Shown here: positions 32,895 to 42,580 of the stretch, one piece after another
Numbering within the stretch: position 1 is the first letter of the stretch
Layout: each line of letters opens with the position of its first letter
Assembly: GCF_027922365.1 (NCBI RefSeq)
Contig: NZ_BSFN01000001.1
Span: 1 to 64,000 of the forward strand
Source: Pseudomonas turukhanskensis
Lineage (GTDB): Bacteria > Pseudomonadota > Gammaproteobacteria > Pseudomonadales > Pseudomonadaceae
Length of the DNA: 64,000 nt
Direction: 5' to 3'
Position numbers and translations under genes: made by a program
Notes under the pieces: generated by a model
Database searches by the model: none
Told to the model about the DNA's origin: nothing
What the model saw: only the letters and a program-made list of their open reading frames with translations

Positions 32895-34145
32895 TTAATG
32901 CGCCACCGCAGCCGCGCCGTGCTCGTCGATCAACGCACCACTGTGGAAACGGTCCATCGCAAACGGTTTGGCCAGCGGGTGCATCTCGCCAGTGGCCAGG
33001 CTGGCGGCAAACACATGGCCCGAACCCGGTGTGGCCTTGAAGCCACCGGTGCCCCAACCGCAGTTGAAGAACAGGTTCGGTACCGGCGTTTTGCTGATGA
33101 TCGGGCAGGCATCCGGCGAGGTGTCCACGATGCCGCCCCACTGGCGGTTCATGCGGACCCGGCTCAATACCGGGAACATCTCGACGATGGCTTGCAGGGT
33201 GTGTTCGATGGTCGGGTACGAACCGCGCTGGCCATAACCGACGTAGCCGTCGATACCGGCACCAATCACCAGATCGCCCTTGTCGGACTGGCTGATATAG
33301 CCGTGCACGGCGTTGGACATGATCACGCTGTCGATAATCGGCTTGATCGGCTCGGACACCAGCGCCTGCAACGGATGGGATTCCAGCGGCAGACGAAAAC
33401 CGGCGAGCTTGGCCATATGCCCGGAGTTACCGGCCGTGACCACGCCCACGCGCTTGCCGCCGATAAAGCCCTTGCTGGTTTCCACGCCGATGACCACGCC
33501 GTTTTCCTTACGGAAACCGATCACTTCGGTTTGCTGAATCAGGTCCACGCCCAGGGCGTCGGCGGCACGGGCATAGCCCCAGGCCACGGCGTCGTGACGG
33601 GCCACGCCGCCGCGACGTTGCACGGTGGCACCCATCACCGGATAGCGGGTGTTTTTCGAGCAGTCCAGGTACGGAATTTCTGCCGCGGTCTGCTTGGCAT
33701 CCAGCAGTTCGCCGTCGATACCGTTGAGGCGGTTGGCGCTAACGCGGCGCTCGGAGTCACGCATGTCTTGCAGGGTGTGGCACAGGTTGTAAACACCGCG
33801 CGGCGAGAACATCACGTTGTAGTTGATGTCTTGCGACAGGCCTTCCCAGAGCTTCATCGCGTGCTCGTAAAGCTGCGCCGATTCATCCCACAGGTAGTTG
33901 GAACGTACGATGGTGGTGTTGCGCGCGGTGTTGCCGCCGCCCAGCCAGCCCTTTTCCACCACCGCGACATTGGTGATGCCGTGCACTTTGGCCAGGTAGT
34001 AGGCGGTGGCCAGACCATGGCCGCCACCGCCGACGATGATCACGTCGTACACCGGTTTGGGCGTGGGGTTGCGCCACATGCGCTGCCAGTTTTCGTTATG
34101 GCTGAGCGAGTGCTTGAAGAGGCCGAAGCCGGAGTAACGTTGCAT
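32895..34145 (-). CDS. soxB: Sarcosine oxidase beta subunit
   Basis: This 416-residue flavoprotein has the DAO fold, with the FAD motif VIIVGGGGHGLATAYYLA at residues 35-52. H184 in VARHDAVAWG corresponds to the histidine that carries covalent FMN in the family. It binds noncovalent FAD and covalent FMN in the tetrameric complex. Its ATG at 34145 is preceded by GAGGAG, and a short hairpin lies between it and glyA. It is the second cistron of the leftward operon. Confidence 0.93.
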   Translation of the reverse strand: MQRYSGFGLFKHSLSHNENWQRMWRNPTPKPVYDVIIVGGGGHGLATAYYLAKVHGITNVAVVEKGWLGGGNTARNTTIVRSNYLWDESAQLYEHAMKLWEGLSQDINYNVMFSPRGVYNLCHTLQDMRDSERRVSANRLNGIDGELLDAKQTAAEIPYLDCSKNTRYPVMGATVQRRGGVARHDAVAWGYARAADALGVDLIQQTEVIGFRKENGVVIGVETSKGFIGGKRVGVVTAGNSGHMAKLAGFRLPLESHPLQALVSEPIKPIIDSVIMSNAVHGYISQSDKGDLVIGAGIDGYVGYGQRGSYPTIEHTLQAIVEMFPVLSRVRMNRQWGGIVDTSPDACPIISKTPVPNLFFNCGWGTGGFKATPGSGHVFAASLATGEMHPLAKPFAMDRFHSGALIDEHGAAAVAH

Positions 34146-34166
34146 CAGAGGTGCTCCTCGCTGCGT

Positions 34167-34191
34167 CCTCGCGCCGACTGCTGGCGCGAGG
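34167..34191. repeat. Short perfect hairpin between glyA and soxB
   Basis: CCTCGCGCC (34167-34175) pairs with GGCGCGAGG (34183-34191) around GACTGCT. There is no T run, so it is more likely a processing or stability hairpin than a terminator. Confidence 0.7.
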
Positions 34192-34214
34192 CGTAAGAAA
34201 TCAAACCGGTGAGA

Positions 34215-35468
34215 TCATTTGTAAACGGGGAAATCCGCGCACAGGGCCGCTGCTTGTTTGGCCACTTGCGCCTCCACATCGGCATCGCCCAGGTGGTCGA
34301 GGATGTCGCAGATCCAGCCCGCCAGCTCCACGCTTTGCGCCACTTTGAAACCACGGGTGGTGATGGCCGGGGTACCGATACGCAGGCCAGAGGTCACAAA
34401 CGGCGACTGCGGGTCATTCGGTACGGCGTTCTTGTTCACGGTGATGCCGGCACGGCCCAAAGCGGCATCGGCGTCTTTGCCGGTCAGGCCCTGGCGAATC
34501 AGACTGACCAGGAACAGGTGGTTGTCGGTACCGCCGGACACCACGTCGTAACCGCGCTCGATAAATACCTTAGCCATGGCCTGGGCGTTGTCGATGACCT
34601 GCTGCTGATAAGCCTTGAAACCAGGCTCCAGCGCTTCCTTGAAGCACACCGCCTTGGCGGCAATCACGTGCATCAGCGGGCCGCCCTGGCCGCCTGGGAA
34701 TACGGCGGCCTGGAATTTCTTCTCCAGATCCGGGTTGGCCTTGGCCAGAATCAGGCCGCCGCGCGGGCCTCGCAGGGTTTTGTGGGTGGTGGTGGTCACC
34801 ACGTCCGCGTAGGGCAGCGGGTTGGGGTACAGACCGGCCGCCACCAGGCCCGCCACGTGGGCCATGTCGACGAAGAAGTACGCGCCCACCTTGTCGGCGA
34901 TTTCGCGAAAGCGTGGGAAATCGAGGGTTTTGGAGTAGGCCGAGAAACCGGCAATGATCATTTTTGGCTTGTGTTCCACAGCCAGGCGCTCGACTTCGTC
35001 GTAGTCGATCAGGCCGGTGGTGGTGTCGATGCCGTACTGCACCGCGTTATACAGCTTGCCGGAAAAGCTCACTTTGGCGCCGTGGGTCAGGTGGCCGCCG
35101 TGGGCCAGGCTCATGCCCAACACGGTGTCGCCAGCTTGCAGCAGCGCCAGGTAGACAGCGGCGTTGGCCTGGCTGCCGGAGTGCGGTTGCACGTTGGCGT
35201 AATCGGCGCCGAACAGCTCCTTGGCGCGGTCGATGGCCAGCTGCTCGACTTTATCCACATGCTCGCAGCCGCCGTAGTAACGCTTGCCCGGATAGCCTTC
35301 AGCGTACTTGTTGGTCAGGCCGCTGCCTTGTGCCTGCATCACGCGCTTGCTGGTGTAGTTCTCCGAGGCGATCAGCTCGATGTGGTGCTCCTGACGGGCT
35401 TCCTCGGCATCCATGGCTGCCAGCAGTTCTTCGTCATAGCCTTTGATCTGGTCGTTTTTGCTGAACAT
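34215..35468 (-). CDS. glyA: Serine hydroxymethyltransferase
   Basis: This 417-residue PLP enzyme interconverts glycine plus methylene-THF with serine. The Schiff-base lysine is in [16 protein letters not shown]. The substrate-binding motif [10 protein letters not shown] and the C-terminal [15 protein letters not shown] are intact. ATG 35468 gives the family length; the frame open to 35516 lacks a ribosome site. As first cistron of the sarcosine operon it captures both products of sarcosine oxidation, and SdaB further right then turns serine into pyruvate. Confidence 0.94.
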   Translation of the reverse strand: MFSKNDQIKGYDEELLAAMDAEEARQEHHIELIASENYTSKRVMQAQGSGLTNKYAEGYPGKRYYGGCEHVDKVEQLAIDRAKELFGADYANVQPHSGSQANAAVYLALLQAGDTVLGMSLAHGGHLTHGAKVSFSGKLYNAVQYGIDTTTGLIDYDEVERLAVEHKPKMIIAGFSAYSKTLDFPRFREIADKVGAYFFVDMAHVAGLVAAGLYPNPLPYADVVTTTTHKTLRGPRGGLILAKANPDLEKKFQAAVFPGGQGGPLMHVIAAKAVCFKEALEPGFKAYQQQVIDNAQAMAKVFIERGYDVVSGGTDNHLFLVSLIRQGLTGKDADAALGRAGITVNKNAVPNDPQSPFVTSGLRIGTPAITTRGFKVAQSVELAGWICDILDHLGDADVEAQVAKQAAALCADFPVYK

Positions 35469-35774
35469 CTCGGTCTCCAGCGACAGCGGCTGCCGCAACA
35501 TTGTTAGAGCGCCCACCCCGTGGTGCGGAGCGGTTCTGCGTTGTTAGCGATTCTGCGAAATAGCCGGCACACCCATATGCCTGTTTGCGACGTCAAAATG
35601 CTCATTCCGACCAAGGCAAGGAGGCGGGCGCAACCCGCCGTGGTACCGAGGTGAGCGCAACGGCGGATATCCCCCTCGGGGATATTCGCCCTACGGGGAT
35701 TTGTGTTGGCCCTACGACACAACGACCGACCCGCGCTACAGTGTTGCCCATCGCCGTAAAGAGACCCCATTGCC
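35469..35774. promoter_or_regulatory. Divergent promoter region between glyA and ltaE
   Basis: This 306-bp gap must hold the promoter for the leftward glyA-sox operon and for rightward ltaE. It contains a fragment of the ATGCTCATT family near 35545-35625 and a GGCGGATATC palindrome at 35662-35695. I saw no glycine riboswitch fold and no convincing GbdR site by eye. Confidence 0.55.
35662..35695. repeat. GGCGGATATC/GATATTCGCC palindrome
   Basis: GGCGGATATCCCCC pairs with GGGGATATTCGCC and ends CCTACG, almost identical to the copy at 18664. Confidence 0.78.
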
Positions 35775-36815
35775 ATGACCGACAACACCCAGCAATTCGC
35801 GAGCGACAACTACTCCGGCATCTGCCCCGAAGCCTGGGCCGCCATGGCGCAGGCCAACCAGGGCCATGAGCGCGCCTACGGCGAAGACCAATGGACGGCC
35901 CGCGCCTCCGACCATTTCCGCCGCCTGTTTGAAACCGACTGCGAGGTGTACTTCGCCTTCAACGGTACTGCGGCCAACTCCCTGGCCTTGTCGCAGTTGT
36001 GCCAGAGCTACCACAGCGTGATCTGTTCGGAGACCGCCCACGTCGAAACCGACGAATGCGGCGCCCCGGAGTTTTTCTCCAACGGCTCCAAGCTGCTCAC
36101 CGCACGCACTGAAAACGGCAAGCTGACGCCCGCCACCATTCGCGAAATCGCCCTCAAGCGCCAAGACATCCACTACCCCAAGCCGCGGGTAGTCACCCTT
36201 ACCCAGGCCACAGAAATCGGCAGCGTGTACCGCCCTGAAGAGCTCAAAGCCATCAGCGCCACCTGCCGCGAGCTGGGCCTTAACCTGCATATGGACGGCG
36301 CACGCTTTGCCAATGCCTGTGCGTTTCTCGGCTGCTCGCCCGCCGAGCTGACCTGGAAAGCCGGCATCGATGTGCTGTGCTTTGGCGGCACCAAAAACGG
36401 CATGGCGGTCGGCGAGGCCATTCTGTTCTTCAACAAAGACCTGGCCGAAGACTTCGACTACCGCTGCAAACAGGCCGGGCAACTGGCCTCGAAAATGCGC
36501 TTTCTGTCGGCACCTTGGGTCGGCTTGCTGGAAAACGACGCCTGGATGAAATACGCCCGCCACGCCAACCACTGCGCGCGGCTGCTGGCGGAGTTAGTCA
36601 GCGATATTCCAGGGGTGAGCCTGATGTTTCCGGTGGAAGCCAATGGCGTGTTTCTGCAGCTGTCGGAACCGGCGATTGAAGCGCTGCGGGCGCGGGATTG
36701 GCGGTTCTATACCTTTATTGGCGCCGGTGGCGCGCGGTTTATGTGTTCGTGGGATACCGAAGAAGCGCGGGTACGGGAGTTGGCCGCAGATATTCGCTCG
36801 GTGATGCAGGGGTAA
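35775..36815 (+). CDS. ltaE: Low-specificity L-threonine aldolase
   Basis: This 346-residue PLP enzyme cleaves L-threonine and allo-threonine to glycine and acetaldehyde. The PLP lysine K207 is in CFGGTKNG, and D174 is in HMDGAR. The N terminus FASDNYSGICPEAW is typical. It is divergent from glyA and lies beside gbc genes, as in P. aeruginosa. It links threonine to the same glycine pool as betaine catabolism. Confidence 0.92.
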   Translation: MTDNTQQFASDNYSGICPEAWAAMAQANQGHERAYGEDQWTARASDHFRRLFETDCEVYFAFNGTAANSLALSQLCQSYHSVICSETAHVETDECGAPEFFSNGSKLLTARTENGKLTPATIREIALKRQDIHYPKPRVVTLTQATEIGSVYRPEELKAISATCRELGLNLHMDGARFANACAFLGCSPAELTWKAGIDVLCFGGTKNGMAVGEAILFFNKDLAEDFDYRCKQAGQLASKMRFLSAPWVGLLENDAWMKYARHANHCARLLAELVSDIPGVSLMFPVEANGVFLQLSEPAIEALRARDWRFYTFIGAGGARFMCSWDTEEARVRELAADIRSVMQG

Positions 36816-36848
36816 GCCTGCAAGAGGCTCGCACCGGAATGCCGGACC

Positions 36849-36930
36849 ACTGGGTCCCAGCCTGCGCTGGGACGACGGGAGTCTTGGCAAAAACCTCTGT
36901 CGTCCCAGCGTAGGCTGGGACCCAGAATCT
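36849..36930. repeat. Dispersed palindrome, GGGTCCCAGC subtype
   Basis: Arms 36851-36876 and 36899-36924 are inverted copies of TGGGTCCCAGC with an inner hairpin. It is the same family as 3537. Confidence 0.85.
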
Positions 36931-36958
36931 CGAACTGAACACACCTACCGAGCCATTC

Positions 36959-38902
36959 ATGGACGACCGACTGGCAAGCAAATCCCTCCCTCAACTGCTG
37001 ATGCTGCTTCCTCTGGAGCTGGGCTGGATCGCTCTCACCTTGCTGTCACCGGTGTTCCTGCCCCTGAGCCTCGGCGCGCTCTTCTGGCTAGCGCTGTTCC
37101 CTCTCTGCGCGCTCTTCAACCGCTTGCGCGGCCAGGTGCCCTACCGCCTGCAGCAACTGCAATTCTTCTGGTTGATCGGCCTGGGCATCGGCATCGGCCG
37201 CGCTATACCTGTGTTCTGGCTGGCCTTCTGCGCAGGCGCAGCCGTGATGATTGGCGGTCTCGTACTACTGATCAAACTGCCCAAACGCCTGAACTGGACG
37301 CTGGAAGAACAAACCTCGCCAGCGCCCGAAGCACCAGAAGCCACCCCGACCACTAGCCAATGGCGCGGCGCCAGTGCCTGGGGTGGCGGCGAGCCACGGC
37401 TTACACCCGAAGGCGAACCCTTGCGCCTGCTGGACGTAAGCGAAATCGCCATGGGCGGCCCGCTGATCTGCGACTACCTGCTGCCCGACGGCAGTGTGGT
37501 CTTCAACGCCAACCCCTCGGCACAGTTCTCCACCAACGGCCGTTACTTCGTGTCGCCGATGCCCAGCCGCGGGCGCTGGGGGTTGCTGATTTACGACCGC
37601 CAGGAACGCCTGCTGCATCACTGCAACATCGACCAGTTCTGGGAACTGGATGAGGTCACCGATACCGAGGTGGTCGGCCGGGTCAGCCCGCTGACCTCGG
37701 ACGCCGCGCATCGCCTGTCGCTAAGCGATCTGCTGGCCAACGCCCGGGTGCACACCATGGTGGCCGTGCGCGACCTGTGGCTACCGGAGGATTTCTGGCA
37801 GCGCCTGCAAGGCGACCACGAATCCCGCACCCTGCCGGCCCCCCACGGTGCGCCTCAGCTGCAATTGCACACCTGGCTACCAGACACCTTGATACCACTG
37901 GATGACCCACTGGCGCCGCTGCGCTATCCGGTCGCAGAGCTGTGGCTGGATGAGCAAGCCACCGGGCTGATGCTGCGCCAGCCGGAACCGGAAATGGTGT
38001 TCAACCATGACGGCTCGGGATTGGTCTGTGCCGCTTCACGGGGCGAACAGAGCGGCTATTGGCTGTGGCAACGCAGCAGCGGTTGGCGCTTGCTCGACGG
38101 CGCCTGGGAAGCCAAAGAGCGCGAGCCCCACAACACCACGCCCGCCCTGATCGCCCTGGAAGCCGAGCACGTGCGCCTGCGCATGGAATGGGCGCAGCCG
38201 TGTCTAGAATACGGCGACCACGGCCCGGTGACCTCCTACACCTACAGCCAACTGGAGCTGGAAGTCGGCCAGACACGGCGCGGCAAACCGCAGCTGGGTT
38301 ATGCCGACATGCCCGAGGTGGATTTGCTGTTACCGCTGAACGACGCCCCACTGCTCCTGCAAAGCGCGCCGCTGAAAAATGGCGAACGCATGACCTGGCA
38401 GCCATTGCGCAACAGCAAGAAAGGCGACCTGCGCGCCTACCAGTGCAGCATCGGCCAATGGCAGGTGCCGGGCGATTGGGTGCTTGAACATCGGGTTTCA
38501 GACTGCGGCCAGTTTATCGCCCTGATCGCCTTCGCCGACGCACCGGCCGTGCTTCACCGTGTGGCGATTGCCGAGCCGCGCAGCGAGAGTCTGCATTGGT
38601 TGCAAGAGGATGTGCTCGACGTGCATCTGCAAGGGTTTATCCACGGCCAGCTGCACCTGCTGCGCCTACTTGGCCGTAACCGGTATGTGCCCATTACCGG
38701 GCCCGGTCAGGGCAACCCCGAGCGGGAAAGCCAGTTCGAACAGCCCGCGCCGGCGCCCGGATTGGCTTACGACTTTACGCAACGGCATGGGGACTGGCGG
38801 CTGTTTTATCGGCAGCAGCAGGCATGCGTTGTAGAGGGCGCGTGGCGGTTGCAAGCGCTTCGTTCGCCGCACGATTCTGGATCCCTGCCTTCGCAGGGAT
38901 GA
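36959..38902 (+). CDS. Uncharacterised membrane-anchored protein, 647 residues
   Basis: I do not recognise a family. The first 105 residues hold four hydrophobic segments (about 10-30, 33-52, 68-90 and 92-106), followed by a proline/threonine linker. A soluble domain of about 500 residues is rich in tryptophan and beta-like strands, with repeated D-x-W and QLQLHTWLPD-type segments. A WD-like or KWG-like propeller is possible. The stop codon and last codons (SLPSQG) are supplied by a dispersed palindrome, so the native C terminus may have been lost or extended. It lies between ltaE and the gbc genes but has no evident catalytic motif. Confidence 0.68.
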   Translation: MDDRLASKSLPQLLMLLPLELGWIALTLLSPVFLPLSLGALFWLALFPLCALFNRLRGQVPYRLQQLQFFWLIGLGIGIGRAIPVFWLAFCAGAAVMIGGLVLLIKLPKRLNWTLEEQTSPAPEAPEATPTTSQWRGASAWGGGEPRLTPEGEPLRLLDVSEIAMGGPLICDYLLPDGSVVFNANPSAQFSTNGRYFVSPMPSRGRWGLLIYDRQERLLHHCNIDQFWELDEVTDTEVVGRVSPLTSDAAHRLSLSDLLANARVHTMVAVRDLWLPEDFWQRLQGDHESRTLPAPHGAPQLQLHTWLPDTLIPLDDPLAPLRYPVAELWLDEQATGLMLRQPEPEMVFNHDGSGLVCAASRGEQSGYWLWQRSSGWRLLDGAWEAKEREPHNTTPALIALEAEHVRLRMEWAQPCLEYGDHGPVTSYTYSQLELEVGQTRRGKPQLGYADMPEVDLLLPLNDAPLLLQSAPLKNGERMTWQPLRNSKKGDLRAYQCSIGQWQVPGDWVLEHRVSDCGQFIALIAFADAPAVLHRVAIAEPRSESLHWLQEDVLDVHLQGFIHGQLHLLRLLGRNRYVPITGPGQGNPERESQFEQPAPAPGLAYDFTQRHGDWRLFYRQQQACVVEGAWRLQALRSPHDSGSLPSQG

Positions 38903-38955
38903 CGGATGTTTCTACCACGAACACCGTCATCCCTGCGAAGGCAGGGATCCAGAAT
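38874..38955. repeat. Dispersed palindrome, GGATCCCTGCC subtype; supplies a stop codon
   Basis: Perfect 32-bp arms lie at 38874-38905 and 38924-38955 (ATTCTGGATCCCTGCC and complement). The TGA of the preceding gene at 38900-38902 is inside the left arm. Confidence 0.9.
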
Positions 38956-39046
38956 ATGTCAGGCGACGCAAAGCCCGACCAACCACCTTGCCGCCCCCCT
39001 CATCTGAACTATGTTGTTGCTCCTGAACCTCAGCCGGAGCGCCAAC

Positions 39047-39670
39047 ATGGCCACCCTCAACCTGCACTACTGCCCGCAAAGCCGCTCCCTGGGTTCCCTG
39101 GTGCTGCTCGAAGAACTCGCCGCACCTTTTGAGCTGCACGTGATGAACATGAGCAAGGGCGAACAACGCGAACCGGCTTACCTGGCCATCAACCCCATGG
39201 GCAAGGTGCCGGCCATCGTCCACAACGGCGCACTGATTACCGAGCAGGGCGCGATTTTTATCTACCTGGCCGATTTTTTTGCCAACGCCGGCCTGGCGCC
39301 CGCCCTCGACGATCCGCTGCGCGGCCCGTACCTGCGCTGGATGGTGTTTTACGGCTCGTGTTTTGAACCAGCGGTGGTCGACCGTTCTCTGCAACGCGAA
39401 CCTGCGCCCAAGCAGCGCTCGCCCTATGGCAGCTATGACGATGTGCTGGCGATTGTCGCGGCGCAGTTGGCCAAGGGCCCGTATCTGTTGGGCGAACGCT
39501 TTAGCGCGGCGGATGTGCTGTGGGGTACGGCGTTGAACTGGACCACTCACTTTGGCGTGGTGCCGTTGTTGCCGGCGTTCAAGGCGTATATCGATCGGGT
39601 CACCGGCCGCCCGGCGTACAAGCGGGCGGCGGCGAAAGAGGCGGAGTTGTTGGCCAAACAAGAACCGTAG
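39047..39670 (+). CDS. Glutathione S-transferase family protein
   Basis: This 207-residue GST has a thioredoxin-like N-terminal domain (YCPQSRSLGSLVLLEEL, NPMGKVPAIV, ITEQGAIFIYLAD) and a helical C-terminal domain with FSAADVLWGTAL. ATG 39047 follows CCGGAG; the upstream open frame has no ribosome site. It is cytosolic and may detoxify aldehydes or electrophiles made in the surrounding pathway, which is only inference. The TAG stop lies at the edge of a dispersed palindrome. Confidence 0.88.
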   Translation: MATLNLHYCPQSRSLGSLVLLEELAAPFELHVMNMSKGEQREPAYLAINPMGKVPAIVHNGALITEQGAIFIYLADFFANAGLAPALDDPLRGPYLRWMVFYGSCFEPAVVDRSLQREPAPKQRSPYGSYDDVLAIVAAQLAKGPYLLGERFSAADVLWGTALNWTTHFGVVPLLPAFKAYIDRVTGRPAYKRAAAKEAELLAKQEP

Positions 39671-39749
39671 GGCGAATACCCGCGCGCGGGTATCCGCCGA
39701 TTCACCGATTTGCGTATCGGCAGATATCCCCATGGGGATACTCGCCCCA
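39667..39749. repeat. Double GGCGAATA palindrome after the GST gene
   Basis: Two hairpins lie in tandem: GGCGAATACCCGC/GCGGGTATCCGCC at 39670-39697, and GATATCCCC/GGGGATACTCGCC at 39723-39746. The GST stop codon is at the left edge. Confidence 0.75.
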
Positions 39750-39756
39750 CATCCCC

Positions 39757-40857
39757 TCAATAATCGATGACGACATCACCCTTCGGCACACTGCAGCACG
39801 ACAGGATGTACCCCTCATCCACGTCCTCGTCGGTAATCCCGCCGTTGTGTTCCATCTCCACTTCACCCGAGGTTTTCATCACCTTGCACGTGCCGCAAAT
39901 GCCCATGCCGCAGGCCTTGGGAATATGCAGGCCGAGCTTGGCAGCCGCCGCATGCACGGTCTCGCCCGGGGCCACGCGAATGCTTTTGCCGGTGGCGGTG
40001 AATTCCACCTGATTGAGGTCGGCAGCGTCCGGCACAGGGGCATCGGCAGCTTGCTCGGCGTGCTCGATGGCTTCGGCTTTGTCCTCGGCCGGCGTCGCGC
40101 CAAAGGATTCTTCGTGGTAACGGCTCATGTCAAAGCCATTGGCTTCCAGCAGGCGTTTTACCGCGCTCATATAGGGCGTCGGCCCGCAGCAGAAAATCTC
40201 GCGCTCACGAAAATCCGGGGCAATCAGTTCCAGCATCGGCTGGTTCAGGTAGCCGCGGTAACCAGCCCACGGCTCACCTTCGCCGTGTTTCTCGCAGATG
40301 ATATGCAGGGCAAAGTTACGGATGCGCGAGGCCATATGGTCGAGCTCGCGGCGGTAGATCACGTCACGCGGGGAACGGGCACTGTGCACGAACACCATGT
40401 CGACATTGGCGTTGGTATCGAAATACCAGCGCGCCATCGACATCACCGGCGTAATGCCCACGCCGCCGCTCAGGTACAGCACTTTGTCGTTGGGGAAATC
40501 GATGGCGTTGAACAGGCCCACCGGGCCGTGCACGGGAAGCTCATCGCCTTCTTTCATGTTGTCGTGCAGCCAGTTCGACACCTTGCCGCCCGGCACGCGC
40601 TTGATGGTCAGCGAAAAACTGTACGGCACCGATGGCGAGCTGGAGATGGTGTACGAGCGCATGATGGGCTGGCCGTCGATCTCCAGCTCCAGGGTGACGA
40701 ATTGCCCCGGTTTAAAGAAAAACATGATCGGCTGGTCGGCCATAAAGCAGAAGGTGCGCACATCCCAGGTTTCCTGGATCACCTTGACGCAACGCACCAG
40801 GTGGCGGCCATTGGCCCAGGTCTGGGTGTTGACCGGATTGAGGAAGGTGTTGGACAT
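39757..40857 (-). CDS. gbcB: Glycine betaine demethylase reductase, GbcB
   Basis: This 366-residue ferredoxin-NAD(P)H reductase supplies electrons to the GbcA oxygenase. A flavin-binding RSYTISSSP motif is at 67-75. An NAD(P)-binding GGVGITPVMSM motif is at 131-141. A C-terminal plant-type 2Fe-2S domain has cysteines 316, 321, 324 and 354. A linker of acidic/alanine residues (255-280) joins the parts. The gene diverges from gbcA, and both are GbdR targets in P. aeruginosa. ATG 40857 gives the family length. Confidence 0.93.
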   Translation of the reverse strand: MSNTFLNPVNTQTWANGRHLVRCVKVIQETWDVRTFCFMADQPIMFFFKPGQFVTLELEIDGQPIMRSYTISSSPSVPYSFSLTIKRVPGGKVSNWLHDNMKEGDELPVHGPVGLFNAIDFPNDKVLYLSGGVGITPVMSMARWYFDTNANVDMVFVHSARSPRDVIYRRELDHMASRIRNFALHIICEKHGEGEPWAGYRGYLNQPMLELIAPDFREREIFCCGPTPYMSAVKRLLEANGFDMSRYHEESFGATPAEDKAEAIEHAEQAADAPVPDAADLNQVEFTATGKSIRVAPGETVHAAAAKLGLHIPKACGMGICGTCKVMKTSGEVEMEHNGGITDEDVDEGYILSCCSVPKGDVVIDY

Positions 40858-41151
40858 GTTCGCTCCCGCGCAAATGCCTAAATGGCTTAGGACTATGGCG
40901 CCGATTGTGGGCACGCGCCTAGTGGGCCACTTACCTATCTGCGACATCGGCATGCTCACCGCGACCAGCCCCCAACCATAGGGGCTGGCGCGTCGGAAAC
41001 GGAATTGGCCGTGTCGCCCATGGATAAGGCCATCTGTACGCCCGACCCCACACTCCACCTCAATCTAGAGAGCGCTAGACAAGCGCCTTGCGTGAAAACC
41101 AACCGCCATTTTCGCTGCGCGCACACCGCGATCAGCCATGAGGACAGATAG
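40858..41151. promoter_or_regulatory. Divergent gbcA-gbcB promoter region
   Basis: This 294-bp gap serves both halves of glycine betaine demethylase. In P. aeruginosa it is activated by GbdR in response to betaine or dimethylglycine. A GGAATTG core near 41010 (flanked by CGTCGGAAAC and CCGTGTCG) recurs before sdp at 54,424. Whether it is the GbdR operator is not established. Confidence 0.5.
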
Positions 41152-42441
41152 ATGGATACCACTACCCTGAGTTTGGGCGACCCGCTGGAGCCGGCACGCA
41201 AGGCCACCGCCGATATGCTGCAGAACCGCGAGCGCACCTATTCGCTGCCGCAGCCGTTTTATTGCGACGACCGCCTGTTCGATATCGATATGCAGGAGAT
41301 CTTCCACAAGGAATGGCTGATCGCCGGCATGACCTGCGAGATCCCGGCCAAGGGCAACTACCTCACCTTCCAGCTGGGCAAGAATCCCATCGTGGTGATC
41401 CGTGGTGCCGACGGCGTGATCAACGCCTTCCACAACGTCTGCCGCCACCGCGGTTCGCGTTTGTGCACTGGCGAGAAAGGCAAGGTCGCCAAGCTGGTGT
41501 GCCCTTACCACCAGTGGACGTACGAGCTCGATGGTCGCCTGCTGTATGCCGGCACCGAAATGGGCGAAGACTTCGACATGAAGAAGTTCGGCCTAAAGCC
41601 TGTGCATGTGAAAGTGGCGGGCGGCTATATCTTCGTGTCCCTGGCCGAAAACCCGCCGGCCATCGATGAATTCCTCTCCACCCTGGCCCATTACATGGAG
41701 CCCTACGACATGGAGAACACCAAGGTGGCGGTGCAAACCACCTTGATGGAAAAAGCCAACTGGAAGCTGGTGATCGAGAACAACCGCGAGTGCTACCACT
41801 GCAACGGCTCGCACCCGGAGCTGCTGAAAACCCTGCTGGAATGGGACGACGTCACCGACCCGCGCGCCGACCAGGCCTTCAAAGACCACGTAGCCGCCTC
41901 TGCTGCCGCCTGGGACGCGGAAAAGATTCCATACGCCCACGCCAGCTTCGGCCTGCGTAACCGCATCGTGCGCATGCCGCTGCTCAAAGGCACCGTGTCC
42001 ATGACCCTGGACGGTAAACAGGGCTGCCAGAAATTGATGGGCCGGATCAAAAACCCGGACCTGGGCTCCATGCGCATCCTGCACCTGCCGCACTCGTGGA
42101 ACCACTGCATGGGCGACCACATCATTGTGTTCACCGTGTGGCCAATCAGCGCCCAGGAAACCATGGTCACCACCAAGTGGATCGTGCACAAGGACGCTGT
42201 AGAAGGCGTGGACTATGACCCGGCGCGGATGCGTGAAGTGTGGGACGCCACCAACGACCAGGATCGTCGCCTGGCCGAAGAGAACCAGCGCGGCATCAAC
42301 TCCACCGCGTACCAGCCGGGGCCGTACTCCAAGACCTATGAGTTTGGCGTGGTGAATTTTATCGATTGGTATAGCGAGCGGTTGCTGAGCAATCTGGGGG
42401 CGGCACCGGCGCCTTATTTGTATGGGATCAAGACCCAGTAA
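41152..42441 (+). CDS. gbcA: Glycine betaine demethylase oxygenase, GbcA
   Basis: This 429-residue Rieske non-haem iron oxygenase removes one methyl from glycine betaine, giving dimethylglycine and formaldehyde. The 2Fe-2S Rieske ligands are C97, H99 (CRHRG) and C117, H120 (CPYH). The mononuclear iron histidines H216 and H221 lie in NNRECYHCNGSHPE. GAGGA precedes the ATG. It is stand-alone on the plus strand, divergent from its reductase gbcB. A palindrome follows the stop. Confidence 0.94.
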   Translation: MDTTTLSLGDPLEPARKATADMLQNRERTYSLPQPFYCDDRLFDIDMQEIFHKEWLIAGMTCEIPAKGNYLTFQLGKNPIVVIRGADGVINAFHNVCRHRGSRLCTGEKGKVAKLVCPYHQWTYELDGRLLYAGTEMGEDFDMKKFGLKPVHVKVAGGYIFVSLAENPPAIDEFLSTLAHYMEPYDMENTKVAVQTTLMEKANWKLVIENNRECYHCNGSHPELLKTLLEWDDVTDPRADQAFKDHVAASAAAWDAEKIPYAHASFGLRNRIVRMPLLKGTVSMTLDGKQGCQKLMGRIKNPDLGSMRILHLPHSWNHCMGDHIIVFTVWPISAQETMVTTKWIVHKDAVEGVDYDPARMREVWDATNDQDRRLAEENQRGINSTAYQPGPYSKTYEFGVVNFIDWYSERLLSNLGAAPAPYLYGIKTQ

Positions 42442-42449
42442 TGGCCTCT

Positions 42450-42564
42450 GCCCTCACCCCCCGCCCTCTCCCGCAAGCGGGCGAGGGGGCCTAACCGAGT
42501 TATTCGCGAGTTAGGCGATGGATTCCCCTCTCCTGCTTGCGGGAGAGGGGCTAGGGGTGAGGGC
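42450..42564. repeat. CTCTCCCGC palindrome after gbcA
   Basis: GCCCTCACCCC/GGGGTGAGGGC outer arms enclose two inner hairpins. It sits between the convergent gbcA and chemoreceptor genes and could act as a bidirectional stop. Confidence 0.82.
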
Positions 42565-42580
42565 AAGCCTCACCGCCGAT

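Noticed and set aside
35469..35774. Possible glycine riboswitch before glyA
   Set aside because: No tandem glycine aptamer-like helices could be found; the gap is mostly repeat sequence.
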